Shown here: positions 51,788-64,000 of the stretch, piece after piece
Numbering within the stretch: the stretch's first letter is position 1
How the letters are laid out: every line of letters begins with the position of its first letter
DNA from: Micromonospora_G sp044458865
GTDB lineage: Bacteria; Actinomycetota; Actinomycetes; Mycobacteriales; Micromonosporaceae
Direction: 5' to 3'
Length of the DNA: 64,000 nt
NCBI RefSeq assembly: GCF_044458865.1
Contig: NZ_JBITIH010000003.1
Location: 124,001 to 188,000, forward strand
Notes under the pieces: generated by a model
What the model saw: the letters and a program-made list of their open reading frames with translations, nothing else
Databases searched by the model: none
Told to the model about the DNA's origin: nothing
Program-made: the position numbers and the translations under genes

Positions 51788-51951
51788 GGTGGCTTCTGTT
51801 CCTTCTCTCGATGCCGCTGTCTTGCGGGTGCTCACCACCTGGTAGAGCCCCACTTCGCCGACCCCCGCGGTCGGGCGTGTCGCGCTCCGGGATCAGACTC
51901 CGCCCAGCATTCCCCGGGGCAATCTGACCTTCGCGGGTCGGTCGAGGCGCC

Positions 51952-51970
51952 GGTCATGAAAAACATGACC
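51952..51970. promoter_or_regulatory. Perfect palindrome in the S10 leader
   Basis: Seven-base arms (GGTCATG, CATGACC) flank five A. It is a possible operator or RNA hairpin with a U5 loop in the rpsJ message. Confidence 0.5.
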
Positions 51971-51983
51971 CAGACGCCGTGCG

Positions 51984-52018
51984 AGGGTGGTTGACCACGT
52001 GTGGCGGTCAACCACCCT
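51984..52018 (-). terminator. Terminator hairpin after tuf
   Basis: A perfect 13-bp stem (51984-51996 with 52006-52018) with a 9-nt loop, 120 bp past the tuf stop. It probably ends the str operon. Confidence 0.7.
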
Positions 52019-52137
52019 GCGCGCGACTTATCGTCAGCATTAACCCGGAGTCCCGGGCGCACGCCGACAAACGGTCGGTACGCAACCTGACTAGTATGCC
52101 GTACTACCGCACGGCAACGCTAATCGGGGTTACCTTT

Positions 52138-53331
52138 TTACTTTACGATCTTGGTGACGAACCCGGCGCCGACCGTCCGGCCACCCTCCCGGATCGCGAA
52201 CTTGAGGTTGTCCTCCATCGCGATGGGCTGGATCAGCTTGACGGACATCGTCGTGTTGTCGCCCGGCATGACCATCTCGGTGCCCTCGGGCAGCGTGACG
52301 ACGCCGGTAACGTCCGTGGTACGGAAGTAGAACTGCGGACGGTAGTTCTGGAAGAACGGGGTGTGCCGTCCACCCTCCTCCTTGGAGAGGATGTAGACGG
52401 TCGCCTCGAACTCGGTGTGCGGGGTGGTGGTCCCCGGCTTCACCACGACCATGCCGCGCTCAACCTCGTCGCGCTTGGTACCACGGAGCAGCAGGCCGAC
52501 GTTCTCACCTGCGCGGGCGTCGTCCAGGGTCTTCCGGAACATTTCGATCGCGGTGACCTTGGTCTTGAAGCCCTTCTCCTTGATGCCGACGACCTCGACG
52601 TCCTCGTTCGGCAGGAGAACGCCACGCTCGACCCGACCGGTGACGACGGTGCCACGACCGGTGATCGTGAACACGTCCTCAACCGGCATCAGGAACGGCT
52701 TGTCGGTCTCACGGGCCGGCTGCGGGATCGAGGTGTCGACCGCGGCCATCAGCTCCATGAGCCGGTCGGTCCACTCCGGGTCGCCCTCGAGCGCCTTCAG
52801 CGCCGAGACGCGGACGACCGGCAGGTCGTCGCCCGGGTACTCCTGACCCGAGAGCAGCTCACGAACCTCAAGCTCGACGAGCTCCAGGAGCTCCTCGTCA
52901 TCGACCATGTCGCTCTTGTTGAGCGCCACGACGATGTACGGCACGCCAACCTGGCGAGCCAGCAGCACGTGCTCGCGGGTCTGCGGCATCGGGCCGTCGG
53001 TCGCCGCGACCACCAGGATCGCGCCGTCCATCTGCGCGGCACCGGTGATCATGTTCTTGATGTAGTCGGCGTGACCGGGGCAGTCAACGTGCGCGTAGTG
53101 CCGCGCCTCGGTCTGGTACTCGACGTGCGCGATCGAGATCGTGATGCCGCGGGCCTTCTCCTCCGGCGCCTTGTCGATCTCGTCGAACGGCGTGTACGGG
53201 TTGAGGTCGGGCATCTTGTCGTGCAGGACCTTGGTGATGGCCGCCGTCAGCGTCGTCTTACCGTGGTCGATGTGACCAATGGTGCCGATGTTGACGTGCG
53301 GCTTAGTCCGCTCGAACTTCGCCTTCGCCAC
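52138..53331 (-). CDS. tuf: Elongation factor Tu
   Basis: GTPase that carries aminoacyl-tRNA to the ribosome. 397 residues with GHIDHGKTT (P-loop, about 19-27), DCPGHADY (G3), NKSD (G4) and SAL (G5), then two beta-barrel domains ending AGFVTKIVK. Only one copy is in the window. It follows fusA by 233 bp and ends the str cluster. Confidence 0.99.
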   Translation of the reverse strand: MAKAKFERTKPHVNIGTIGHIDHGKTTLTAAITKVLHDKMPDLNPYTPFDEIDKAPEEKARGITISIAHVEYQTEARHYAHVDCPGHADYIKNMITGAAQMDGAILVVAATDGPMPQTREHVLLARQVGVPYIVVALNKSDMVDDEELLELVELEVRELLSGQEYPGDDLPVVRVSALKALEGDPEWTDRLMELMAAVDTSIPQPARETDKPFLMPVEDVFTITGRGTVVTGRVERGVLLPNEDVEVVGIKEKGFKTKVTAIEMFRKTLDDARAGENVGLLLRGTKRDEVERGMVVVKPGTTTPHTEFEATVYILSKEEGGRHTPFFQNYRPQFYFRTTDVTGVVTLPEGTEMVMPGDNTTMSVKLIQPIAMEDNLKFAIREGGRTVGAGFVTKIVK

Positions 53332-53564
53332 TGGTGTCCTCCTGTGGACTTCTTGGTTCGTACGCCCGGCACGCCATTCGGCGTTCAGGACTCTGTCGAC
53401 AGCCTTACCGGCCCATTTCGGCCGGGAAGCACTTGGGTCTTGCGGCGGTGAAACCTTCAGGCCCGGTCTCTTGCAGCCCGGCCCGTGCAGGCCGCGGCGA
53501 GATTACCCGCCTGTGGCCCTAGCGGTATCACCGGCCCGGCTACGAGCAAGTGACGCGTTGTGCG

Positions 53565-55661
53565 CTACTCACCCGTCGCCTTCGCGATGATCTCCTTCGC
53601 GACGCTCTGCGGAACCTCGGCGTAGGAGTCGAACTGCATGCTGTAGCTAGCCCGGCCCTGGGTCTTCGACCGCAGGTCGCCGACATAGCCGAACATCTCC
53701 GACAACGGCACCAGGGCGCGGACGACGCGAGCGCCGCTCCGCTCCTCCATGGCCTGGATGATGCCGCGGCGGGAGTTAAGGTCGCCGATGACGTCACCCA
53801 TGTTGTCCTCAGGGGTGGTGACCTCAACGGCCATCATCGGCTCGAGCAGCGCGGGGTCGGCCTTGCGGGCCGCTTCCTTGAGCGCCATCGAACCGGCGAT
53901 CTTGAATGCCATTTCGGACGAGTCGACCTCGTGGTACTGGCCGTCGACCAGCGTCAGCTTCAGGCCCACCAGCGGGTAGCCGGCCAGGGTGCCGTACTGC
54001 ATGGCGTCCTGGGCGCCGGCGTCCACCGACGGGATGAACTCACGCGGGATGCGACCACCGGTCACCGCGTTGACGAACTCGTACGTCGGCGAATCGTTGC
54101 CGAGCGGCAGCGGCTCAAGGCTGACGATGACCCGGGCGTACTGACCCGAACCACCGGTCTGCTTCTTGTGCGTGTACTCGACCTTCTCCACCTTGCGGCG
54201 GATGGTCTCGCGGTACGCCACCTGCGGCTTACCGATGTTGGCCTCGACGTTGAACTCGCGGCGCATCCGGTCGACCAGGATGTCCAGGTGGAGCTCGCCC
54301 ATACCGGAGATGACCGTCTGGCCGGTCTCCTCGTCGAGCTTGACCCGGAAGGTCGGGTCCTCCTCGGCGAGCCGCTGGATCGCGGTGCCGAGCTTCTCCT
54401 GGTCGGACTTGGTCTTCGGCTCGATCGCCACGTTGATGACCGGCTCCGGGAACGTCATCGATTCCAGGATGACCGGGTTCGCCGGGTCGGAGAGCGTGTC
54501 ACCGGTGGTGGTCTGCTTCAGACCCTGGACCGCGATGATGTCGCCAGCCTGAGCGGAGGGACGCTCTTCCCGCTTGTTGGCGTGCATCTGGTAGATCTTG
54601 CCGATCCGCTCCTTGCGGTCCTTGGTGGAGTTGATCACCTGGGAACCGGATTCGAGCGTGCCGGAGTAGACCCGGACGTAGGTCAGCTTGCCGAGGTGCT
54701 TGTCAGTCTGGATCTTGAAGGCCAGACCGGAGAACGGCTCGCTGTTGGAGGGCTTACGCAGCAGCACGGTCTCGCCGTCGGTCGCGGTGCCCTCGACCGC
54801 CGGGATGTCCAGCGGCGACGGCAGGAAGTCGACCACGGCGTCGAGCATCGGCTGGACGCCCTTGTTCTTGAACGCCGAACCGCAGAGCACCGGGTTCGCC
54901 TTGCCCGCGATGGTGGCCCGCCGGATGGCGGCCTTGATCTCCTCGACGGAGATCTCCTCACCCTCGAGGTACTTCTCCATCACCGAGTCGTCGACGTCAG
55001 CGAGGGTCTCCAGCAGCTTGTCGCGCCACTCGGAGGCGGAGTCGACGAGGTCGGCCGGGATCTCCTCGACCGCGTAGTCCTCACCCTTCTGGGTCTCGCC
55101 ACGCCAGGTCAGCGCGCGCATACCGATCAGGTCGACAACACCGATGTGGTCGCCTTCGAGCCCGATCGGGATCTGCAGGACCAGCGGGGTGGCGTTGAGC
55201 CGGTCGATCATCATCTGCACGCAGCGGAAGAAGTCGGCGCCGGTCCGGTCGAGCTTGTTGACGAAGCACATCCGGGGGACGTTGTACTTGTCCGCCTGGC
55301 GCCAGACGTTCTCGGTCTGCGGCTCCACGCCGGCGACCCCGTCGTACACCGCGACCGCACCGTCCAGCACCCGCAGCGACCGCTCGACCTCGACCGTGAA
55401 GTCGACGTGGCCGGGCGTGTCGATGATCTGGATCGTGTGGCCCTTCCACTCACACTTGGTGGCGGCGGAGGTGATGGTGATCCCCCGCTCCTGCTCCTGC
55501 TCCATCCAGTCCATGACGGCGGCGCCCTCGTGGACCTCACCGATCTTGTACGTGATGCCGGTGTAGAACAGGATCCGCTCGGTGGTCGTGGTCTTACCAG
55601 CATCGATGTGCGCCATGATGCCGATGTTGCGTACCTTGGCGAGCGCGTCTGCGGCGGCCAC
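53565..55661 (-). CDS. fusA: Elongation factor G
   Basis: Translocation GTPase. 698 residues with five domains; AHIDAGKTTTTERIL (P-loop, about 18-32), DTPGHVDFTVEVERSLRVLDG, and NKLDR. The C-terminal FGYVGDLRSKTQGRASYSM is typical. Start GTG 55661. It is 71 bp after rpsG, across a short GC hairpin. Confidence 0.99.
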   Translation of the reverse strand: MAAADALAKVRNIGIMAHIDAGKTTTTERILFYTGITYKIGEVHEGAAVMDWMEQEQERGITITSAATKCEWKGHTIQIIDTPGHVDFTVEVERSLRVLDGAVAVYDGVAGVEPQTENVWRQADKYNVPRMCFVNKLDRTGADFFRCVQMMIDRLNATPLVLQIPIGLEGDHIGVVDLIGMRALTWRGETQKGEDYAVEEIPADLVDSASEWRDKLLETLADVDDSVMEKYLEGEEISVEEIKAAIRRATIAGKANPVLCGSAFKNKGVQPMLDAVVDFLPSPLDIPAVEGTATDGETVLLRKPSNSEPFSGLAFKIQTDKHLGKLTYVRVYSGTLESGSQVINSTKDRKERIGKIYQMHANKREERPSAQAGDIIAVQGLKQTTTGDTLSDPANPVILESMTFPEPVINVAIEPKTKSDQEKLGTAIQRLAEEDPTFRVKLDEETGQTVISGMGELHLDILVDRMRREFNVEANIGKPQVAYRETIRRKVEKVEYTHKKQTGGSGQYARVIVSLEPLPLGNDSPTYEFVNAVTGGRIPREFIPSVDAGAQDAMQYGTLAGYPLVGLKLTLVDGQYHEVDSSEMAFKIAGSMALKEAARKADPALLEPMMAVEVTTPEDNMGDVIGDLNSRRGIIQAMEERSGARVVRALVPLSEMFGYVGDLRSKTQGRASYSMQFDSYAEVPQSVAKEIIAKATGE

Positions 55662-55697
55662 TTCAATCCCTACTTATCGTCGTCTCGACAACCTGGT

Positions 55698-55725
55698 CGT
55701 GCCGCCGCCCTGCGGCGGCGGCACG
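55698..55725 (-). other. GC hairpin between rpsG and fusA
   Basis: An 11-bp GC stem (55698-55708 with 55715-55725) sits just before fusA. It may be a processing or translational control element of the str operon. Confidence 0.5.
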
Positions 55726-55732
55726 AGGTGTG

Positions 55733-56203
55733 TTACCAGCGGTAGTGCGCGAAGGCCTTGTTCGACTCGGCCATCTTGTGCGTGTCCTCGCGCCGCTTGA
55801 CGGCGGCACCGAGGCCGTTGCTCGCGTCGAGCAGCTCGTTCATCAGGCGCTCGATCATGGTCTTCTCACGACGCGCCTTGGAGTACGTGACCAACCAGCG
55901 CAGTCCGAGGGTGGTCGCCCGAGCCGGGCGAACCTCGACCGGCACCTGGTAGGTGGCGCCACCGACCCGGCGGCTGCGCACCTCCAGCGTCGGCTTCACG
56001 TTGTCCATCGCCCGCTTGAGGGTGACTACCGGGTCGGTGCCCGACTTCTCCCGGCAGCCCTCAAGGGCGCCGTAGACGATGCGCTCGGCGAGCTGACGCT
56101 TGCCACGGAGCAGGATCTTGTTCACCAGCTGGGTGACCAGCGGCGAGTTGTACACCGGGTCGGCGACCAACGGCCGGCGCGGAGCGGGTCCCTTACGCGG
56201 CAT
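55733..56203 (-). CDS. rpsG: 30S ribosomal protein S7
   Basis: Head assembly initiator and, in E. coli, str operon repressor. 156 residues, MPRKGPAPRRPLVADPVYNS to MAESNKAFAHYRW. One base after the rpsL stop. Confidence 0.99.
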   Translation of the reverse strand: MPRKGPAPRRPLVADPVYNSPLVTQLVNKILLRGKRQLAERIVYGALEGCREKSGTDPVVTLKRAMDNVKPTLEVRSRRVGGATYQVPVEVRPARATTLGLRWLVTYSKARREKTMIERLMNELLDASNGLGAAVKRREDTHKMAESNKAFAHYRW

Positions 56204-56204
56204 G

Positions 56205-56579
<375 letters not shown>

Positions 56580-57043
56580 CGGGTTTTCCGCTCCCTCCGA
56601 CCGCCTGCCTGGCGGTCGCGCCTTGGTCGTAGTCGCCCGGGTGGGTGACTCTCCTACATTCCAACCGAACCCGTCCGTGGATGGCTCCGGCACCCGCGGT
56701 CGGGCGTGTCGCCCTTCCACGGTCCCGCCACGCGCTCTCGCCCGCAGCGGATTTCCCGACCAGCGGACGTCGCCCGCCGATCTTTTCGACTGTGTCGTGG
56801 TGCCGCTCGTCAACCGGAACACCGGCTCGGGAGCACGCACGAGTTGCCCGGGCGAGCCCGGGCACGAGGGGAAGGGTACCTACCAGAAGCACCCAGGTCA
56901 AAACGGGGTTCGGTGCAAAAGCCACGCCGTGGCCTTGCTCACTCCGTCAGACCCGTGCACCTATAACAGGCACCGCTGTCGTCAAGTGTACCGGCCCCCC
57001 TGGGAAACGCCCGGCCGGCCCCCGGTCACCCGTCCCGGAGCGC
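56580..57043. other. Leader and promoter region of the str operon
   Basis: About 460 bp without a gene I can support. It includes a long untranslated leader of rpsL and a promoter near 56958-56985. Several overlapping frames cross it, but none resembles a protein family. Confidence 0.6.
56958..56985 (-). promoter_or_regulatory. Promoter of the rpsL operon
   Basis: Read leftwards, TTGACG (56980-56985), 16 bp, and TAGGTG (56958-56963), close to the actinobacterial consensus TTGACR-N16-18-TAGRRT. About 380 bp before rpsL, so a long leader is implied. Confidence 0.5.
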
Positions 57044-57568
57044 TCAGCCCAGCTGCAGGATCACGGCCAGCCCGAATGCCAGCACGGTCACCGCCAGCCC
57101 GGCGACCCCGCACCAGACGCCGGCCGACGCGAGTCCCGCACCGGCGAACCGGACCGCCGGTGGCGGCGCGTTACGTCGCGTCTGCCGCCGGCCAATCACC
57201 CCCAGCACGATCGCGGCAGCGCCGAGAAGGGCCCCGAGTACCCCGAACGCGCCCGCGGCCCACGCTCCCCAACCGCCGCTCGCGCCGATCAGGCCGAAGC
57301 AGAGCACCACCAGCGAGACCATGATCGAGCCGATGCCCGCGCTCAGGGCACCGACCGCCAGGCCCGAGATGATCGGCGGCACCTCCAGGTAGGCGAGCCC
57401 GAACGGCGTACCGGGGACGGCGTCGACCCGGCGGGGCGGGCGCCACGTGTCGCGGGGCGGCAACGGCACCGGTCCGCCGACGCCCGTCGGCCCGGGACCG
57501 CTCGACATCATGGGGTACGCGGCGGGCTGACCGCCCGCCCCGAGGGGTGGCCGCGCCTCATCCGTCAC
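57044..57568 (-). CDS. DUF4190-like small membrane protein
   Basis: A 174-residue protein: Pro/Gly-rich cytoplasmic lead (1-60), then three or four membrane helices (IISGLAVGALSAGIGSIMVSL, WAAGAFGVLGALLGAAAIVLG, LAVTVLAFGLAVILQ) with a basic GRRQTRRNAPP loop. This plan matches DUF4190-type actinobacterial membrane proteins. Function unknown. A similar shorter protein lies directly upstream. Confidence 0.8.
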   Translation of the reverse strand: MTDEARPPLGAGGQPAAYPMMSSGPGPTGVGGPVPLPPRDTWRPPRRVDAVPGTPFGLAYLEVPPIISGLAVGALSAGIGSIMVSLVVLCFGLIGASGGWGAWAAGAFGVLGALLGAAAIVLGVIGRRQTRRNAPPPAVRFAGAGLASAGVWCGVAGLAVTVLAFGLAVILQLG

Positions 57569-57659
57569 CGACGTCCCCCTCCGAGAGCCCTGCTCGCCTC
57601 ACCACCGACCGGATCGGCCCCGGTCCCTACGAGTCCCCATACTCTAGGCAGTCCGCCCG

Positions 57660-58013
57660 CTAGTCGATGGTGGGGGCAAAGTCCTGCCCCGGTGTACCCG
57701 CCAGGTTCAGCAGACCGATCACAAGCAGCACCACGGTCGTCGCCGCCGCCAGCACGATGCCGACCCAGGCGAGCCGCTCGCCCCGACGCAGCAGGTCCCC
57801 GCCGGTGAGATAACCGGCGGAGGCGTACGCCTCCTGACGGGCCTGGCGGAGCAGCAGCAGCGCAACCGTGGCCGGCACGATGCCGCCGAGCAGGATCCCG
57901 GTCAACGCCGCCACGAGCCCCAGGGCGTAGACCGTACGGGCCTTGGTCGAGCGCACCGGGTCCGGGTCGAGCGGATGCCGCAGCACCGGTCCGGGCACGG
58001 TCGACGGCGTCAT
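57660..58013 (-). CDS. DUF4190-like small membrane protein
   Basis: A 117-residue protein with two membrane helices (ALGLVAALTGILLGGIVPATVALLLL, WVGIVLAAATTVVLLVIGLLNL) separated by RQARQEAYASAGYLTGGDLLRRG, the loop typical of the DUF4190 group. I chose ATG 58013 with GAGG 5 nt upstream; a GTG two codons earlier is possible. It is 91 bp before the longer relative and the two are probably cotranscribed. Confidence 0.8.
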   Translation of the reverse strand: MTPSTVPGPVLRHPLDPDPVRSTKARTVYALGLVAALTGILLGGIVPATVALLLLRQARQEAYASAGYLTGGDLLRRGERLAWVGIVLAAATTVVLLVIGLLNLAGTPGQDFAPTID

Positions 58014-58041
58014 CTCCACCTCGCCACCCTACAAACACGGC

Positions 58042-58081
58042 GGGCGCCCCGCGCGTCGTCGTTACGACACGCGGGGCGCCC
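58042..58081 (-). terminator. Terminator of rpoBC
   Basis: A 17-bp stem with one wobble position (58042-58058 with 58065-58081) and a 6-nt loop, 13 bp past the rpoC stop. Confidence 0.85.
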
Positions 58082-58094
58082 GGATCCGTTCTGG

Positions 58095-61985
<3,891 letters not shown>

Positions 61986-62034
61986 GTTATGTATCCCTCG
62001 TGTCGTGTCTTATTCGTTGCTAGCTCTCCCGGGG

Positions 62035-62070
62035 AAGGTCTGGGGCAGGGCGAGCCCTGCCCCAGACCTT
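62035..62070 (-). other. Hairpin between rpoB and rpoC
   Basis: A perfect stem of 16 bp or more (62035-62050 with 62055-62070) around a 4-nt loop lies 5 bp after the rpoB stop. Because rpoC must be expressed at the same level, it is more likely a processing or partial-attenuation site than a full terminator. Confidence 0.75.
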
Positions 62071-62075
62071 TCGCC

Positions 62076-64000
62076 TCACACCTCTTCGACCGAGCTCGGC
62101 TCACGCCGGGACAGGTCGATGCCAAGTTCCTCCGCCGCGCGGAAGACCTCGTCGTCGGTTTCGCGCATCTCCAGGGCCACGCCGTCGCTGGAGAGCACCT
62201 CAACATTGAGGCACAGCGACTGCAGCTCCTTGAGCAGCACCTTGAACGACTCCGGGATGCCCGGCTCGGGAATGTTCTCGCCCTTGACGATCGCCTCGTA
62301 GACCTTGACTCGGCCCAGCACGTCATCGGACTTGATCGTCAGCAACTCCTGCAGGGCGTAGGCGGCGCCGTACGCCTGCATCGCCCAGCACTCCATCTCG
62401 CCGAACCGCTGGCCACCGAACTGCGCCTTACCACCCAGCGGCTGCTGCGTGATCATCGAGTACGGGCCGGTCGACCGAGCGTGGATCTTGTCGTCGACCA
62501 GGTGGTTCAGCTTCAGGATGTAGATGTAGCCGACCGCGATCGGGGACGGCAGCGGTTCGCCGGAGCGGCCGTCGAACAGCTGTGCCTTTCCGCTCGCCCC
62601 GATCAGCTGCTTGCCGTCCCGGTTGGGCAGGGTCGACGAGAGCAGACCGGCGATCTCCTCCTCGCGGGCACCGTCGAAGACCGGCGTCGCGACGTTGGTG
62701 TCCGGCTCGGACGAGTCGGCGTCGATCGAGCGCAGTTGGCGCTTCCACTCCGCGTCGTCGCCCTCGACCTGCCACCCGGTCTTGGCCACCCAGCCAAGGT
62801 GGGTCTCCAGCACCTGACCGATGTTCATCCGGCTCGGCACACCGAGCGGGTTGAGCACGATGTCGACCGGCGTGCCGTCCTCAAGGAACGGCATGTCCTC
62901 GACCGGCAGGATCTTGGAGATGACACCCTTGTTGCCGTGCCGGCCGGCGAGCTTGTCGCCGTCCTGGATCTTCCGCTTCTGAGCCACGTAGACGCGGACC
63001 AGCTCGTTGACCCCCGGCGGCAGTTCGTCGCCGTCCTCGCGGGAGAAGGTACGCACACCGATGACCGTGCCGGTCTCGCCGTGCGGAACCTTCAGCGAGG
63101 TGTCCCGGACCTCACGCGCCTTCTCACCGAAGATCGCGCGGAGCAGACGCTCCTCCGGGGTCAGCTCGGTCTCACCCTTGGGCGTGACCTTGCCGACCAG
63201 GATGTCGCCGGGTACGACCTCCGCACCGATCCGGATGATGCCGCGCTCGTCGAGGTCGGCGAGCATTTCCTCGCTGACGTTCGGGATGTCGCGGGTGATC
63301 TCTTCCGGGCCCAGCTTGGTGTCGCGGGCGTCGACCTCGTGCTCCTCGATGTGGATCGAGGTGAGGGCGTCCTGCTGCACGAGGCGCTGCGACAGGATGA
63401 TCGCGTCCTCGTAGTTGTGACCCTCCCAGGGCATGAACGCCACGAGCAGGTTGCGCCCGAGCGCCATCTCGCCCTCGTCGGTGCAGGGACCGTCGGCGAT
63501 GACCTGGCCGGCCTCGACGCGGTCACCCTCGAAGACGACCGGCTTCTGGTTGACGCAGGAGCCGGCGTTGGAGCGGCGGAACTTGTGCAGCAGGTAGGTA
63601 CGCCGGTGGCCGTCGTCCTGGTGCACCGTCACGTAGTCGGCGCAGAGGTCCTCGACCACGCCACCGACCTCGGCGACGACCACGTCACCGGCGTCGACGG
63701 CGGCACGGTACTCCATGCCGGTGCCGACCAGCGGCGCCTCCGCCTTGACCAGCGGCACCGCCTGGCGCTGCATGTTCGCGCCCATCAGTGCCCGGTTGGC
63801 GTCGTCGTGCTCAAGGAACGGAATCATGGCGGTCGCGACCGACGTCATCTGACGCGGCGAGACGTCCATGTAGTCGACCGCCGTCGGGGCGACGTAGTCG
63901 ACCTCACCGCCCTTCCGACGAACCAGGACCCGGTCCTCGGCGAAGTGACCGTCGGCCCGCAGCGGGGCGTTGGCCTGCGCCTTGACGTACCGGTCCTCCT
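62076..64000 (-). CDS. rpoB: RNA polymerase beta subunit, N-terminal part outside window
   Basis: C-terminal 641 residues of the beta subunit. The visible part begins EDRYVKAQANAPLRADGHF, after the rifampicin-binding region, and includes DYMDVSPRQMTSVATAMIPFLEHDDANRA and GGKAQFGGQRFGEMECWA near the end. The final residues, LSRREPSSVEEV, are normal. The start codon and rif region are beyond the window edge. Confidence 0.99.
   Translation of the reverse strand, partial: EDRYVKAQANAPLRADGHFAEDRVLVRRKGGEVDYVAPTAVDYMDVSPRQMTSVATAMIPFLEHDDANRALMGANMQRQAVPLVKAEAPLVGTGMEYRAAVDAGDVVVAEVGGVVEDLCADYVTVHQDDGHRRTYLLHKFRRSNAGSCVNQKPVVFEGDRVEAGQVIADGPCTDEGEMALGRNLLVAFMPWEGHNYEDAIILSQRLVQQDALTSIHIEEHEVDARDTKLGPEEITRDIPNVSEEMLADLDERGIIRIGAEVVPGDILVGKVTPKGETELTPEERLLRAIFGEKAREVRDTSLKVPHGETGTVIGVRTFSREDGDELPPGVNELVRVYVAQKRKIQDGDKLAGRHGNKGVISKILPVEDMPFLEDGTPVDIVLNPLGVPSRMNIGQVLETHLGWVAKTGWQVEGDDAEWKRQLRSIDADSSEPDTNVATPVFDGAREEEIAGLLSSTLPNRDGKQLIGASGKAQLFDGRSGEPLPSPIAVGYIYILKLNHLVDDKIHARSTGPYSMITQQPLGGKAQFGGQRFGEMECWAMQAYGAAYALQELLTIKSDDVLGRVKVYEAIVKGENIPEPGIPESFKVLLKELQSLCLNVEVLSSDGVALEMRETDDEVFRAAEELGIDLSRREPSSVEEV

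Larger units (their letters stand above)
51788..52137 (-). promoter_or_regulatory. S10 operon leader and tuf/rpsJ spacer
   Basis: 350 bp without a gene. On the tuf side there is AT-richer DNA, then the hairpin at 51984-52018, then a perfect palindrome GGTCATG-AAAAA-CATGACC at 51952-51970. A promoter for rpsJ must lie here or further up; I found no sequence I would call with confidence. The two structures could make up a terminator followed by a leader element. Confidence 0.6.

Noticed and set aside
52138..55661. Antibiotic-resistance-type changes in EF-Tu, EF-G, S12 or RpoB
   Set aside because: S12 Lys43 and Lys88 are wild type, the elongation factors look normal by eye, and the rifampicin region of rpoB is outside the window.

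Overview
The window is 64 kb of very GC-rich DNA with extreme G/C bias at third codon positions, from a filamentous actinobacterium. Three things point to Micromonosporaceae (a Micromonospora-like organism): a conservon (NIT-kinase, roadblock, DUF742, GTPase), a Scr1-type HTH/DUF397 pair, and a palindromic AGGAAGGGCCCC element of the kind I recall from Micromonospora and Salinispora. The family is an inference; no 16S gene is present. I saw no tRNA, rRNA, CRISPR array, insertion sequence or prophage.

Layout. (1) 1-4500, minus: a four-gene conservon, with an unlinked type-1 periplasmic-binding lipoprotein gene running away from it (4981-6171). (2) 6295-10281: an NMT1/THI5-like binding protein and permease on the minus strand, and a divergent ATPase plus a luciferase-like oxidoreductase on the plus strand. 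(3) 10357-12849: a large membrane protein with a disordered, repeat-bearing tail. (4) 12970-19150, minus: a thiamine operon, TPP riboswitch-thiE-thiO-thiS-thiG-tenI-like-thiD-thiC, with a recognisable promoter, tight start/stop overlaps and a strong terminator. (5) 19500-27344, plus: a 1938-residue secreted ThuA/sugar-dehydrogenase/PKD/CBM protein, a 280-bp almost pure C tract (probably an assembly artefact), a small membrane-anchored secreted protein, and the HTH/DUF397 pair. (6) 27428-33087: aldo/keto reductase, ABC-F ATPase, RsmC-like methyltransferase and a proline-rich single-pass protein. (7) 33116-64000, minus: the translation/transcription core, read from the right: rpoB (cut by the window edge), rpoC, two small membrane proteins, rpsL-rpsG-fusA-tuf, the S10 and spc clusters (rpsJ to rplO), secY-adk-map, infA-rpmJ-rpsM-rpsK-rpsD-rpoA-rplQ, and truA.

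The core genes form a string of operons whose junctions carry strong, often perfect, hairpins (rpoB/rpoC, after rpoC, tuf/rpsJ, rplO/secY, rpsD/rpoA, after rplQ). Some look like terminators; others lie inside operons and may be processing or attenuation sites. Recognisable promoters of the actinobacterial housekeeping type precede the thi operon, infA and rpsL.

I did not find a convincing wholly new system. The best leads are: the palindromic element that supplies the thiE stop and thiO start; the TenI-like ThiE paralogue that lacks the pyrophosphate-binding residues; the modular ThuA/dehydrogenase giant with an AT-rich inverted repeat upstream; the uncertain substrate of the split ABC transporter; the hairpins inside the ribosomal operons; and a possible unannotated 49-codon gene after map.
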